Part shown: positions 45,539 through 60,814 of the stretch, piece by piece
How positions within the stretch are numbered: the stretch's first letter is position 1
Layout of the letters: every line of letters starts with the position of its first letter
Notes under the pieces: model-generated
What the model saw: only the letters and a program-made list of their open reading frames with translations
What the model was told of the DNA's origin: nothing
Databases searched by the model: none
Assembly: GCA_963070105.1 (NCBI GenBank)
Contig: OY718807.1
Span: forward strand, 7,913,983-7,977,982
Direction: 5' to 3'
Source of the DNA: Litomosoides sigmodontis
Taxonomy: Eukaryota; Nematoda; Chromadorea; Rhabditida; Onchocercidae
Length of the DNA: 64,000 nucleotides
Position numbers and translations under genes: made by a program

Positions 45539-47936
45539 TTTTTCATATCGTTTTTTCCCTCATTTTTTTGCAACTTTTTAACTAACAGTTTTTCCGGCAC
45601 TTTTCGAAATAAGAGAATTTCGCAAGTGAAATGTGGAAAAATGAATTAAAATTGATTTTTCAATCGTTAATTCGTAGAATTTTACTTGTTGTCTTTGCTG
45701 TATTTGCATGCATATAGCAATCATCCAATTTTCCACTTCAGTGATAGATAATACACCAAAATATTTTGATATGTTACCTTTCCCATCATTCTGTTTACAA
45801 TTTCAATTTCAATGTTTAGGTACAATTCAATGTTTAGGTACGTCACATGTACGCGTATGTGCATGCGTCGCGCATGTATTGATATCTAAAACTCGTAAGG
45901 AGGGATTGAAGGCGGTGTGTTATTAAATTTTCCGCTCACTTTTTCATTTTTTGTATAATACCTGTCCTCTACTCATTGCATCTGTCACCTCTCGCACCTG
46001 TCCCTTTCATCTCACCGTCCGTCCCTAGCACTTCCTACTTCTTCAGCTCCCCCTATCACTTACTTTCTTTCACCGATTCTGTACGCCTATCTGCTACTAC
46101 CATACATAGAAGTATGCAACTAAACTACTACGATCATTCCGGTTATTCAGTTATTGTATTCAATGCTATTTCGATAACTCATTTCATCGTCGCTGTCATT
46201 GGCAGAACAACTCGTACAGAAGAATGCAAAAACAAAATTATGCATGAAATTTGTTAAAAAACAAAATTCCTTTTTCCAAAAATTAAAATTTTTTTGGAAT
46301 TATTATTTGAATAGTAAATCAAATTTTAGTGTTAACGAATGTTAAACAATTTTAACGAAATAATTTTTGGAAAAAAGTGAAACTTTTTCGTAAATTCTCG
46401 AGAAGCTGATAATAATACGTCGTTGACTTGCCACAACTATTCCACTGATGACGATAATGACAAAATCGTAATCATGAAAATTAAGACGTCATATTTAGAA
46501 AAGAAATTATGATAATTATGAGAAGGATAATTAATCATTTAAATGTAACACTCCTTGAAAAAGTTCTTTTTTTTTTAAATTATCAAAAAGTTTTGCATAT
46601 TTTTATGTAACAGCTAACTGACAAGATGGAAAAAAAAACTGACAAGCGCATAGATTTTCATACTTATTACTTATTCTCGCAATTATGTATTTAATTTTCT
46701 TTTTTAATATTGCATTTAAAATTGAATTACATTAAAAATTTTTGTGCATCTCACGGTGCACCACGAAATTTGCTTCCCCTGTCGCAGCATTAATAATATA
46801 TGATCATTTCGGTTTCATCCATCCACCACTTTCGTGTTGTGGATGAATAGCGAAATTGATAATTTATCGGTTTCGACCGATACAGGTTGATGACCATCTG
46901 CTTGTCATTTGCATGCATGCAACGTTCATCTGTTGTAGGAGGAAAAATTATAATTTTCAAATTTTTGAAATCATTAAGTTAGAAATGAATAATTTTGTTT
47001 TCTCTTCACCCAATGATAAACATTACATTACCAACAGATTGTTAAATTATTTGCACTCACTTATATTTTATTATTTCAACGTATTAAAACCATTTACTTT
47101 CTTTTGTTTATCAGTGAAGTCGCTTACGTCATCACTTTATCAGTTACATTTTATCAGTACTGTAATATTCCGCAATAAGCTTAACACAATGGAAAACCTG
47201 CTTGTCACTATTTGTCGCTATTGTTTATTATTATCGCCGTTTGTGAATTATAGTAATTAATTTGTTTATATAATTATCGTGTACCATCTCATTTATTAAT
47301 ATTATTTATTATTATTGTTTTATTATAATTATTATTATAGTTGGATGCTAAACAAAAGAAATGATTTCACATTTACACATATACTTCAGGCAGATAGAAA
47401 TGAAATATAATTTGCATTAATCGAATTCGTATCGCTCTCTTTTCTATTTTTTAAAATTAGTTTTAATCTTTTTCTTTTAATTTTTTTAAAATTTATTACT
47501 ATCGGTGTTGTTGATGTGGGCGAACGAACTGAATTGCAATATTTGATGATATCTGACCGCTGCATTTAGGATTTTCTGAATTCCACTATCACTTTGCGCT
47601 AATACTTAAGCTTTAACTTCCTTTGACCATCACGACTGTATCAGAGATGAAAGGAGCGAACTATACAGAGCTCGAGCTTACCTTCATATTAAACTGACAA
47701 GTGTTCATCACAATAGCTCATAGTGATGTTAGCTGCAGCAATAGCAGTACAACTTCACTCGACTTCTTTTACTGCTACTACTACTGCGATGGACCAACAA
47801 TAATGTATAATAGTTTCAGGAGGAAGGAAAAAGCATAAGTGAGTTAAAGTGATGCTAATGGACAACTTGAGACGGGCAACTGATTATTGCACATCATTGT
47901 TACTCAGTCCATACGACTCACTTCAGCCCTTTTATT
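45539..47936. other. non-coding stretch, no supported gene
   Basis: Frames at 45976-46257 and 46856-47260 (134 codons) show no domain, signal or splice support. Small features: a 17-bp tandem duplication containing CAATGTTTAGGTAC at about 45808-45841 and a perfect hairpin at 46865-46882. Confidence 0.55.
46865..46882. other. perfect 7-bp hairpin with TTCG loop
   Basis: TATCGGT-TTCG-ACCGATA: a 7-bp perfect stem and a UUCG-type tetraloop (closing pair T-A, not the canonical C-G). A second imperfect stem (TTCATCCA with TGGATGAA) lies about 45 bases upstream. A role as a small structured RNA is only speculation. Confidence 0.4.
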
Positions 47937-49570
<1,634 letters not shown>

Positions 49571-50876
49571 TTAATTTATTTGTTAATATTGTATGCCATC
49601 ATCATTGTTCCTTTCTCCGTTTTCTTTTTATTGTTATTATTTTAATGAATTAAAATCATTTGTTACTGTTCTTGCAAAGAAAGAAGAAGTGCTCTAATGA
49701 GCTCGATTTTTGTGAGTTTCATTTCTACAAGCATTAAGCATTGCCTATCCTCTCTTTCATTTTTTATGTTTACTCGTTCCCTCCTACTCTTCCAACATGG
49801 GTGGCGCAATTGTCTCAATTTCGTGCCTCTTTTCATTCATTAATTTCTTCCTTCACATGCTGAGGATCAGCACTGCTGGATGCAATGATGCAAAAGTGCT
49901 AACGGAATGTCTTACTGTAAGTGTAAACAATTTGCAGATAGCTATTTTCTCATTTTCATTTCACATTTAAAATCATTTGAGTGTGAAATGATGTTTAAAA
50001 TGTTTAAACAGGATTGCATATAGTTAAATGAATTTAATTAATGAATGAATTAGCATGAGAGAAAAATGAAGACGGCTTCAATGACAATTAAAAGTGATAT
50101 TTGATGAATGTTCATAATTCTTGTGCAGTGACAAAAATTATCACTATTTTATCAATTAAAATAATTTAAACTATTATTCACACAGTTCTTAGCTCTGTTT
50201 GATCTTTTAAATTTTCATGAATTTTTGTGCAGCTTTTTACTGCAACTTATATTTTCGCTAACTTTTGATTATCTCTGTTCCTATTTTCTCTCTCTTCTCA
50301 TTTCTTCGATATGTGCAAAAAATTTTCATCTTTAAATATCAACGATAGTGTAATTTTTTTTAATTTTTTAAACTTAACTTTCTAAATTTAGATGAAAAGA
50401 AGCAGTGAATTGGGAAAAAAACTATTTGGGCAATAATCGGAAAAGGATGAACATATCGAAATGCTCTATCATATCATCCAAATTTCCCTCAACTGATATA
50501 ATTGAAATTATAAACGATGAATTATTGATGTACTCTAATCGTTGATGGAATTAAAGATTAATTTATTTGCTTCGTTCACTTTAATTTTCATATTAAAAAA
50601 GTTTGAATTAGTTTAAATTAGCTTTTTCATGCTAATTTTGAGCTAACGTTATGTTTCAGCAAAAAAAAAAGTTGAAATAACTGCTCCCTCAGACATCCTA
50701 GTGATCGATAATAATTAATCATAAATAAATATCATAAATAAATAATCATAATAGTAGTAATTAACTGATGATGAATTATGTAGTAGATGTTAAATGATAA
50801 TATGTACATATTCGACCTGACAAGATTTTTATAAATTTTTTAAAATTTGAAATTTAGTTTTAAACAACAATGACAA

Positions 50877-50881
<5 letters not shown>
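49571..50881. other. AT-rich DNA, nothing recognised
   Basis: Ordinary AT-rich sequence with poly-T runs; no exon with a domain and no repeat beyond short runs. Confidence 0.55.

Positions 50882-50954
<73 letters not shown>
50882..50954. repeat. (AT)n microsatellite
   Basis: About 36 perfect AT copies, self-complementary and able to extrude a cruciform. Confidence 0.95.
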
Positions 50955-50957
<3 letters not shown>

Positions 50958-51061
50958 ATATTATTGTTATTATTATATACAAGTGAAGAGAAAATAAGTG
51001 GACAGACAGATACGTATCGATTATTACGAGTTGAAAATTATGAATAGTTATTTGAATGAAG

Positions 51062-52330
51062 TAAGGAGAGGAGAAGGAGAGAGAGAGAGAGAGGGAGAGA
51101 GGAAGGGAGGAGGAGGGAAGGAATAGAGGAGGAGGTTAAGAGAAGAGGAGAAAAACAGGAACGATTCTACTGGATCGTTTATAATTTTTCACTTGTTGTA
51201 AGGAAGTAAACTTCTCTCCTTTTCCCGTGAGGAAAACCGTTGATATTGTTGTATGTGTGTGTGTGTGTGTGTCTGTCTGTCTGTCTGTGTCAGTTGTGTT
51301 GATGTGCATGTGATTATAAGCTTTTGAAATTGGTTGAACTTAACTTTCCTCCGCTATTTCGTCATTTGCCTAGCAGCTGTAATAGATGTGTACGATTGGT
51401 TAGGATGATAATTGTAAGTTTCACTAAAATGATTACACGAAGTGGTATGATTCGAAAGAAATTACAAATGAATGTAATATCGTTGTTTGTCTCTCTTACA
51501 ATATCGTTATCACTAGTGATAACTGTTTGATAAGCTTGTGCTACTCTGTTAGCTGATGCTTAATGCTGTGTGATTGACAGTGGTGGTGATAGTTGAGATG
51601 GATCATCAGTTGGATGGGAGATGATGAAATTGAAACTTTTTCTTTTTTGGATCAAATGATCGAGGAATGAAAACAAACAGGCAATTTGTAATAAATAAGT
51701 AAAGAGAGGAGAAGAGGGAGAGAGGGAGGGAGGGAGGGGAGGGAGAGAGAGAGAGAGAGAAGAATGATAATGATGATAAGAATGAAAATGATATGGATAA
51801 GGATGATTAAGATGAGGAAGAGTGAGGAAGACTACAGCAACTGTAAAATAACAGAAGGCGTACACTAAAAGTTAAAACCATCCCAAGTGTGTTGTGCATT
51901 TGAACTAAGAAGCATAATTCGATTCGACTTGGTCCTCCTCGGTTTAGCTTAGGGATTTGGAAAAAAGATGTGTGTTATGGAAGAGAAGGGATAATGTACA
52001 CCTTCCCTCACTTCCCTCATAATAATCTTTTCACTCACACTATTTATATATTTCATTCAATTTTCAACATTCAATAATTAGTGTGTGCTTTTTTTTGAAC
52101 AATTCAATCTTTGCAAATTTTTGAAATGATTTCTTGCATAGTTTTATATAGTACTTTTGTGTGTTTCTTCTTTTTCCTTTTTCAAACTCTCCTCCTCTCA
52201 TTTATCTCGTTTTCCTCTCTCTCTCTCTCTCTCTCTCTAAAGTAGTGGTGAGGGGAGGGGAGGAAGAAAAGGAGGTAAAATAGGAAGAGGAAAATGCGGA
52301 GGGAGAGAGAATGAGCAAAAAGGGAAGAAG
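51062..52330. repeat. cluster of polypurine and (CT)n tracts
   Basis: Purine-rich GAGA/GGGA tracts lie at 51062-51160 and 51701-51763. (TG)n with TCTG lies at 51253-51290. (CT)n at 52213-52238 is followed within about ten bases by a purine tract at 52246-52328, so the last two could pair as an imperfect hairpin. Confidence 0.85.
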
Positions 52331-54600
52331 CTTTTGATTTCTTGAGAGAAGTGAAGGAATGAAATTTTGATTAAAATGATTATCAACTGCCGACGACGGT
52401 AAATATCTGGTGCTTCTTCATCTCCACCACTCATTCATTTCATTCATTCCAACACCCTCCGCATAATCAGTTGTCTTTCATCTTTATCTGCCGCTTTTTA
52501 TCATTATCATTATCACTAGTATTATCAATTATTATTGTTATTATTATCATTATCATTATTATTGTTGTTATTATTATTACATAGATTTACATAGAATCAA
52601 TAATATTGTTGCAATATTTCATTTAATATTTATTCCACTCTTTCATCATTGAACATTCCTTCAGTAAATTTTCGTAAAATCAATTTCCTCTCCCTGTCCT
52701 CTTCTTGCATTTGCCCGCTAATACATTTAAAGTTTAATAAATCAAATATTTTCAAACAGCTGTATCAAGCATGATTGTTTCATTATTTTGTAACGATTAA
52801 CAATCGTAGTAATAATAATAATAGTTTTAACAATAAACAAACAAGAAAATAGATAAGCAATAATAATTACTATAATAATAATAATTACATTTAACTTTTC
52901 AACCTTTCATATATAATCTCATTTTAATAAACAAAAAAAAAGGAAAGCTAAATGCCTTTTTATAATGAATGATATAACTTGCAAGTTATACGAACGTTTC
53001 AACCAATTGAAATTTTTTTTACCCTTTCGTCAATTAAATTAATTAATAGTAAATGAAATGATTAATGTAGAAAGAAAAAATTAACAAACACTGAGAGAAA
53101 ATATAATCTTTAAATTCTTCATCATCTAATCTGATTTCTTGGTGGAGAAAAGAAACTCGTATATTTCAGGTTATGTGATAACCAATGAGAATAATCAGGC
53201 TATTCAAAATGTTCCATCCTTTTGTTTTGTTAGTATGTATTTTTTTTAATTTAATTTTTTAAAAATTTCTATTCCTTGACTGTTTTCTTTTTTTTTACAA
53301 ATATTGTAACTGTTAAACTTTTCATTTTATAAAATTAATCATCATTAGCATACTGTGTGAAAGAATTTTATCTGTAATAACAGATAACACGCAACTCTTT
53401 GCTAACTTTGAAAGTGAAATTTCACTTGGCATTTTTTTTAATTAACAAACAAACAACAACGGCAACAGCAAACAAAAAATCCGTGTAGCAATGTGTGGTA
53501 GTAAGGAATTTTACTAAATTCATTACAGTGTACTGTGCGCAGACATATTCATGCGCTAATGATTGGAACTGTTAGCTTCAGAAGAACGTTGATTTTTGTT
53601 TACTTCTTTTTAAAGATTGTAATAAATGTGCATGGAAGGAGCACTAGCTAGCACCAGGCTTAGGCTTACTTAAATATGTGATGCGTGGCCTGTCACTTTT
53701 GTGCATTTCCTCCGCTGGCCATTTAAAGTGAGCCAAGCAGACAAGTGGAGCCGCCGGAGGGAGGGGGAAGGATGCACGATGATTTGATTTTGCAAAATGT
53801 CAGGAATGACGACGACAACTTCCGGCTCCCTTCTTTTCCCATTAATGAATGCCTTTTGCTTGTCACACGCATCGAGGAAATGGGTGGATAAAAGCAGAAG
53901 AAGAAGCTTACATCGCTACCGCCCGCCAGTATGGTATTGATCGTTGGAAAATAGCACTCGAAGGATAGTAGTAGGCTCGATATGCAAGCAAGCGACAAAA
54001 TTATAGAGTGCTTTCAATTTTCCCTTGCAAAATCACGTATAGTAATTTCACCCACTAAATAGTATGCTTACAGAGAGGCGGAGAAAGCGTGGCGGAAAAG
54101 AAAGGAAAGAATGATTCATGCAATAGTAGTAGTAATAGGGTAACAGGGATAGATGGATGGATGCATGGATAATTGTTGTGGGCTGGAAGAAATCATGACA
54201 TGGATTTGTAATCGTTGAACTTCGCTGACAGCTACTTACTTACTTACTTATCACCCTATTTACTTACTTTTACTACTCCTAACTATATACTCTCAGACGA
54301 GTAATGCAAGAAGAAATGTCGCACAACACGATAAGATAGATTATCGAAGGCTATTATTGTTGTTGTTGATAATAGCAAGAGATATTACCAAACAGGCTGT
54401 TATTTGTGCCTTCATGCTAGTAATACTACTACTATTGCCACTTTACTACTACTACTACTACTACTAGTAGTGTATTATAATTAAAGATGATATTTGAAAA
54501 AAGTGATTTTTTTTAAAAAAAAAAAACAGTAAGGCCCGAGAAGGTGTGGTAGTACGATGAGTACGAGCAAAGCACAAGAACTACATTTTCAATAATTATT
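52331..54600. other. non-coding stretch with a less AT-rich patch
   Basis: Sequence at 53600-53990 is noticeably richer in G+C (GGAGCCGCCGGAGGGAGGGG near 53747). A 91-codon minus-strand frame at 53723-53998 starts at TTG and has no recognisable domain. (CTA)n/(TAG)n triplets occur at 54420-54470. The patch could be regulatory or part of an unrecognised exon. Confidence 0.45.
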
Positions 54601-56457
54601 TTTATGGATATGTGTATGTAAGCGTGCAAGTGTGTGTGTGTGTGTGTGTGTGTGCACCCATCTGTCTGTATAAATATGCTCCATGTGGCCATGCCTTTCC
54701 GCTTGAACCTAACAACTATTCTTCCGTCCTCCCTATCCTTCCTCAACATAAAATCCTTTTCCATGCAGCACCTACATATATAACCAACCATACCACTGAA
54801 TATTGTTGTGCCTACAATTCACACACACACACACACACGCACAGACAGAGACAGACACACGGGACGTGCGCAATTACCCTAGGCCTCACAATGCTTTTCA
54901 CAATGAAGTATGCATCGCTAGTAGTTAGGCCTGGTGCGATCGACGAACCGACCAACCGACCGACCGACCGACCGACCGACCGACCACAAGCAACAGCACA
55001 GCCTGGGCCTCTCACTTTCTACACTTATCGATCTTCTTCCTTTCCTACTTCGCTTCCGCCCTCTCTCCGCCGCTTACTTTACGATTTTTTAAGGCGTGTA
55101 CGTGTACAGTGAAAGTGAATTAACTCTCCGGCTCTCCCTCAGCACTCATCCTTGCCACAGTGCGATGAACTGCAGCAAGTGGCTACTAGGCTGGATTGCT
55201 GCCTGCTTGTGTTTATGATTGATAGATAAACCGGAAAATTTGATATTTCCCTTCCTACCTCTCCGACGTTCTAGCAGTTAGCTTATCCTTTTAAAAGAAA
55301 ATTTTTCAAATAATATATTTGCAGGAAAAAAAAACGAATATTTTCATTTTTACACGATTATCTCTCTGAGCACCCATTAAGCCATTAATAAAATAAATAA
55401 TCAATTTTTTTTTTTTTTGCAAATGATCACTGTGTGCGGAAATTGTTTAGCTTTTGTTTTTCCACACGTATTGATTGATAGGTTACACGTATGGATAGAT
55501 AATTTATTGGACTGAATTAGAAAATGATACGCGAGAGCTTGAGATGAGTGAGATTCGCAACGTTTACGGAGCTGCTAGCTACCTCGGCTACTCCGATCAA
55601 TTAAACAAAATGTTAAATGAAAAAAAAAACAGAAGTGAGAGAGTGTCAAGTAAATGAGAAATTAAACGTTGGGAATTAAACAATGCGAGACTTTTTCCTT
55701 CCTTGTTCAATTTAATTTTACCAATAATTAGTGGAATTTGTTTGCCATTCTTTTTGTTCCGATGAATGTTTTTGCATATTTTCCAATCGTAGGTAATAGT
55801 TAAATAAAAATTTGTTAATTTTAATATTAATTTAACTCAATGGTCTTTTCAGCTTTCTCTTTCCCTCTTTCTGTTTCTCTCACTTTTCCACTGCTATTGA
55901 TAGCAAGTTGAACAAAGAGAGAGAGAGTGAAAATGAAGTGATTTAAGAAATTGCAAATATTAAAAAAAAAAAATTTCCATCCTTTTCGAAATAAGCATGC
56001 GGAGAGAGAGGAGGATGAATTGTTACTTGCTTAACCTAATTTGTTCGCTCTTCCAATTCACCGCAGGTTGTTCATTTATGCTTGCAAAAAGCGGACCAAA
56101 GCCCATACAATCTTTGTGAGAAACCAACCTTTTTCACTGTTCATCTATCACTCTCTCTCTCTCTCTCTCTCTTCGCTTTTTCAGGCCTTTCTCTTCCAGC
56201 ACAGAGGAAAAGGAGTGAGTGATGAGAGCCTTAAATAGCTTCTTCGTGTTAAATCAAATTTCTGATACTTTGGAATTCTGCTTTTTCGCCCTTTCATTTA
56301 GATTACTACTATCATTCATCTACACGGCGGCGAGTCTCGTCGAGCCATTCCCGACAGGTCTCTCTCAGCCAGGCCATCCCACTTCCTTCCTTAAACAACC
56401 ACTATTTCTTTATTCATTTTCCTCTCACTATTAATTATTGCTACTGTTGCGGGAAAC
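54600..56457. other. microsatellite-rich stretch, no gene recognised
   Basis: (TG)n 54627-54655; (CA)n 54821-54860; the unusual GC-containing tetranucleotide (ACCG)n at 54947-54985; (GA)n and (CT)n at 55916-55926 and 56152-56172. Open frames overlapping these tracts are not supported. Confidence 0.6.
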
Positions 56458-56855
56458 AGTGAGCAGCACTACCACCACCACTACCGCTACCGCTGAGCTA
56501 CCACTGAGCTACCACTGAGCTACCGCTGAGCATAATTTTCATATATTTCGCCTTTCAGTTAATTGCTTGAAAGATGAAGCGCGGCGGAGCAGCTGGCAGC
56601 CTTCGTGTGTGTGTGTGTGTGATAATGGCGGCGGTAGTAGGTAGTGGCACAGAATTCAGTCTGTCATTATCCGTTCCGTGCTGTAAGGCTGTATGGTAGG
56701 GAGCAGTAGCAGTAGCAGTAGTAGCAGCATGGGAAACGCCTTGGGTTAGTTAGCTAGATTGGGTCTTGACGGTCGCCGTCCTCCTCGTCGTCATCGTCGT
56801 CGTCGTCCTCGTCTCTCCAAGTCCAATCAAATTTTGTGTAGTAGTAGTGTGAGTG

Positions 56856-56934
<79 letters not shown>

Positions 56935-57187
56935 GTGCTCCTTTTGCGCCCCTCTCCTTCCCACTCTCCTCCTCCTCCTCTTCTGTGCAGAGACGATTGG
57001 ATACGTTTCCATGAATGTGTGCGGCAGAGAGGTTGACAGGCACAGGCTAAGACGTAGTGATAAGTAGTAGTACTAGTAGTAGTAGTAGTAGTAGTAGTAG
57101 TACCATAAAACCTTCCTAAACAATAATTCGTAATGCCTGTATCGATCTTTGATATAAATGGATGACGATGATGACGATGACGATGAC

Positions 57188-57254
<67 letters not shown>

Positions 57255-58135
57255 GTGATATTTATATCCGTTTAGCTAGAAGCTCCTATTTTCCTCATCT
57301 GTCCTCCTCTCTTCCACTCCTCTTCAGTTGCTTTATTTTATTTTGCTCGCATTTAACAACTAGCTAGCTAACTGAAAGACTGATCATTTCAATCTTCAAG
57401 CTTTTTCCCTCCCTCTCTCTCTCTCTCTCTCGCACAATTTCATCATTTTTTTTTTCATCCTAAAATCAACAAAAGCAAATTACACTACATTAACTTTATC
57501 CAAAACACATCATTCATCCCTCTACTACTACCACCACCATCACTGCTACCATTACTACTACTACTACTGCGCTACAACAACAGCTACTACTACTGCTACT
57601 ATTACTATTACCGTCAGTTACGTCAATTATTTATTTCCTACCGAAGCTTTCTCACTGCAAATATTTTATTTACTGCTCAACGAACTGACTAACAGTACTA
57701 GTAGCATTTGGATAGTACTAAAACTAATAATAAATAAATATTTGTACTAATACTTTTTCACGTCATTGACAGTGTTGTTGTTGTTGTTGTTGCTTGGCGT
57801 TGTGGCCACTAGCATTATAATTTATTTTTTTCTCGCTGATAATACTTTTGTGTGAAATAAACATTATTAGACTATTTTTATTTTTCTTTTTTTTGCAAAT
57901 AGAAACGTATGAAATACAAAAATCTAACAGTCGTTGTTTACTCAAAAATGTGATCATTTAATTGAGCAGAGAAAGACGGAAAAATTACTTTAATGAATAA
58001 GTGTCGTTAATTGAATGCTAAAAACAAGGAAGAGAAGACGAAGACGGAAGCGATAACAGCAGTTTTACAAGAATATACTTTGTTTTTTTTTTGAATAAAT
58101 TTCAAAGAAAAAAACATTGTAGCGAATTTCATTTT
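56458..58135. repeat. cluster of different simple repeats
   Basis: A 12-bp unit (CTGAGCTACCAC) repeats at 56485-56532. (TG)n lies at 56858-56932, (TAG)n at 57061-57101, (GAT)n with GAC variants at 57158-57259, (CTA)n variants at 57520-57612 and (GTT)n at 57774-57792. The ATG-initiated poly-Asp frame at 57158 is a repeat product. Confidence 0.85.
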
Positions 58136-58308
58136 TGTTTATACAAACAAAAGAAAGCCAAAGAATGACAGGAAGAAACAGGAAATGTGGAAGAGAGAGA
58201 GAGGAAAAAAAGTGTTTTAAGTTACAAGTTTTTTTTAAAAAGAATTGAATTGGTAGCTAATCAAGCAAATCTCATACACTATAATCCTCCTCCTCTTCCT
58301 CCTCCTCC

Positions 58309-58309
<1 letters not shown>

Positions 58310-58404
<95 letters not shown>
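58310..58404 (+). repeat. (GTT)n trinucleotide array
   Basis: About 31 perfect GTT copies, preceded by a CCT-rich stretch and followed by GTGGTT variants. The poly-Val, poly-Leu, poly-Asn and poly-Thr frames are artefacts. Confidence 0.95.
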
Positions 58405-58619
58405 GGTTGTGGTTGGAGAAGAAACAATCGGATGAAGAAGAAAACGAAAACGAGGAAGGCAGAAGAGACACATCGAAAAAAGCTGTTGAACTGTAATTAT
58501 CACTGTAATTTGTTCTTCGTATACTTTTCACGCCGAGATATTTACACATTGTATTTTTGTTGTACTATCCTTTTGTTGATAGAGTCGTTGTCTGTGGTGG
58601 TTGATGATGCTGCTGATTA

Positions 58620-60454
58620 ACAATAATCATTATTATTGTACTAATTACAACAGTTATGATCATCACCATTACAATAATAACCATAATATATAATAATAAC
58701 AACAATATAATAACTCTAATATGTGTTTATAATAATAATTTAATAATAATAATAAATAATAATAATAATAAATAATAATAATAATGTGATAATTGGCATT
58801 ATCATTCTAATAGGCGAGATATTTCAGGTAAAAAATTTTAATGCTATAAGCTTGGAAAAAGTATTAGCGATTATTTATTATTATGCAAATGAAAGTAAAA
58901 GTTAGATAATATTAAAAAGTAATGAATTTGAAAGCATAAATGGACAGAATTCGAAATATCTGTTGGTGGTAATTTAATTCAACAAATTTTAAGTTTTATC
59001 AGAGACATTTCTTCGTCTTTTTGTTGTAAATTTAATCAAGGATAATAAAAAATCACATTTGCTCCGTTTTTGAAACGTTTTCATTTTCTCCACAACCTTC
59101 TCTTCCACTAATTATCATGAAATTAAAAATTTCCTTTATCACTTCACAACTCATTACATTTGCAATTTGAAGTTTTCGTGAAGAGAAAAGAAAGGGAGTG
59201 ATAAACAATTAAATTACAAACGAAAGGAGGAAAAATGAGAAGATTGAATATGAAATGAGATAAAAGCAGGAAAAACAATTTTTCCCTCAAAATTTCCACA
59301 TTTGAATTCATTTTTCAGAATTAAAATGCTTGGTTCCTTTGTAAATTTTGCTTCTTTTTTTGTTTTTTTTTTGTTAGACAAAATAGTAGTAATTGATAAG
59401 GAGCGACACTGTGATTTACAATACAAAATTTAGTGGAGCAATTGGTGTAGCAGCAAGTGGTCGCATTAGCATTAGTGGTAGTAGTAGTAGTAGAAGCGGT
59501 ATTGTAGCAGTAATACTAGTAGCTAGTAGTAGTAGAAGCAGTAGTAATAGTAAAAGTAATAAGGTAGTAGTAATAGGAGGAGGAGGAGGAGAGGGAAGGA
59601 AAGGTTGTAGTAGGAAGAGAGTAATAATATTCCAAATTAGTTTTCTTCCTGAATCGCTCACATCCCACCACCACCACCACTAATCGGCGTAAACCAATTT
59701 AGCAAGGACTGTGTTACCGCTAGGATAAAACAATGCGCAATAGGACGGTCTGTCTGTCAGCGCCCAGCACCACCACCAATAACATCCTCCTCTCCTCCAA
59801 ACCTCCACATCCATCCATCCATCCATCCGCTGGAAATAGTGTCAGTCAGTCGTATCTGCGCCGCGCTCATCCTCCTCTCAAATTGCACATTTCCAAGGAA
59901 GTGGTTTGTATTGTTCGGATATGTATGTATGTATGTATGCATGCATGTATGTGTGTGTGTGTCTGTCACACATACACACAGACAGACATACGCGAATAGA
60001 CGCACACACACACACACACACACACACGCACGTGCATATTACAATATAAGAAAATCGTAATCCTGTAAGGAAATGTGCTCTCATAAAAGATGGATGGATA
60101 CAAACAAGGAAAGAGGAGGGGGAGGAGTGGGTGAGTTCCTTTCCTATCCTATCCTATCCTGTCCTGTCCTTTCCCTTCTTTTCCTATCCTCGTATCCTAT
60201 CCTATCTTATCCTATCCTATTGTATCCTTTCCTATCCTCGTCAATTCCATTCATACCATTCACGTTAATATTTAACTATTTTTAAAATGAAACCACTCAC
60301 AATTGCTCGTTGATTTATTCTAAAATCTTTTGTCAACAAGCTTTTTTTTCCTTTCGTTTGTTCTCTTTCTTTTTTTTTTTATTTCTTTAAAAAATAAAAT
60401 TTTTTTATGAAAATTTTTTTTGAAAGAAAAATTTTTTTTAAATTATTATTTCAG
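58620..60454. repeat. mixed simple repeats upstream of the zinc-finger gene
   Basis: Degenerate (AAT)n at 58620-58790; (TAG)n/(AGT)n with a (GGA)n segment at 59450-59600; (CATC)n at 59809-59831; (TATG)n, (TG)n, (CA)n at 59921-60032; pentanucleotide (TATCC)n with variants at 60137-60240. No gene seen. Part may be promoter of the downstream gene. Confidence 0.75.
60440..60454 (+). promoter_or_regulatory. putative splice or trans-splice acceptor of the zinc-finger mRNA
   Basis: AAATTATTATTTCAG ends 360 bases upstream of the zinc-finger ATG and directly before TGATGATGG. It may receive a spliced leader or a non-coding upstream exon. Confidence 0.35.
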
Positions 60455-60456
60455 TG

Positions 60457-60518
60457 ATGATGGTAAATTATTCATCAATCTATATGGTTATTGCTAGTTT
60501 CTTGGCTATATTACCATT

Positions 60519-60551
<33 letters not shown>

Positions 60552-60564
60552 GCAACGACTGTAA
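60457..60564 (+). CDS. 35-codon upstream ORF with poly-Gln tail
   Basis: It starts two bases after the acceptor-like site at 60454 with tandem ATGs. It reads MMVNYSSIYMVIASFLAILP, then FK, a run of about eleven Gln (CAA) and QRL, ending TAA at 60562-60564. The hydrophobic first half resembles a signal sequence. Most likely it is an upstream ORF in the 5' leader, not an independent protein. Confidence 0.25.
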
Positions 60565-60814
60565 TTTGGAATACTGTTATTTGTGAAGAACTTGGAAAAT
60601 CAACTACCGACTAATTTATTATTCCTATCGGTTCATCCAGAATTGTCATTTGGAGAAGAGGAAAAACTGATTTCTAAATCGTACGGAATTTCCATCCTAT
60701 CAAATATAAAAAACATAAATATAGATAGATGTAAATATTTCTCGTATTTTCTCTTTCATCATTTAACAAAACAAAAACCGAAAAAAAAACGGTGAATTTG
60801 TAATAGAAAAAAAA

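Noticed and set aside
46856..47260. 134-codon ORF
   Set aside because: Composition follows the AT-rich background, starts at a non-ATG codon, and shows no recognisable motif.
53723..53998. 91-codon minus-strand ORF in the less AT-rich patch
   Set aside because: It begins at TTG, has no recognisable domain and no convincing splice partners; kept only as a patch worth checking.
57158..57367. ATG-initiated poly-Asp ORF
   Set aside because: It is the (GAT)n microsatellite; sequence after it has no domain.
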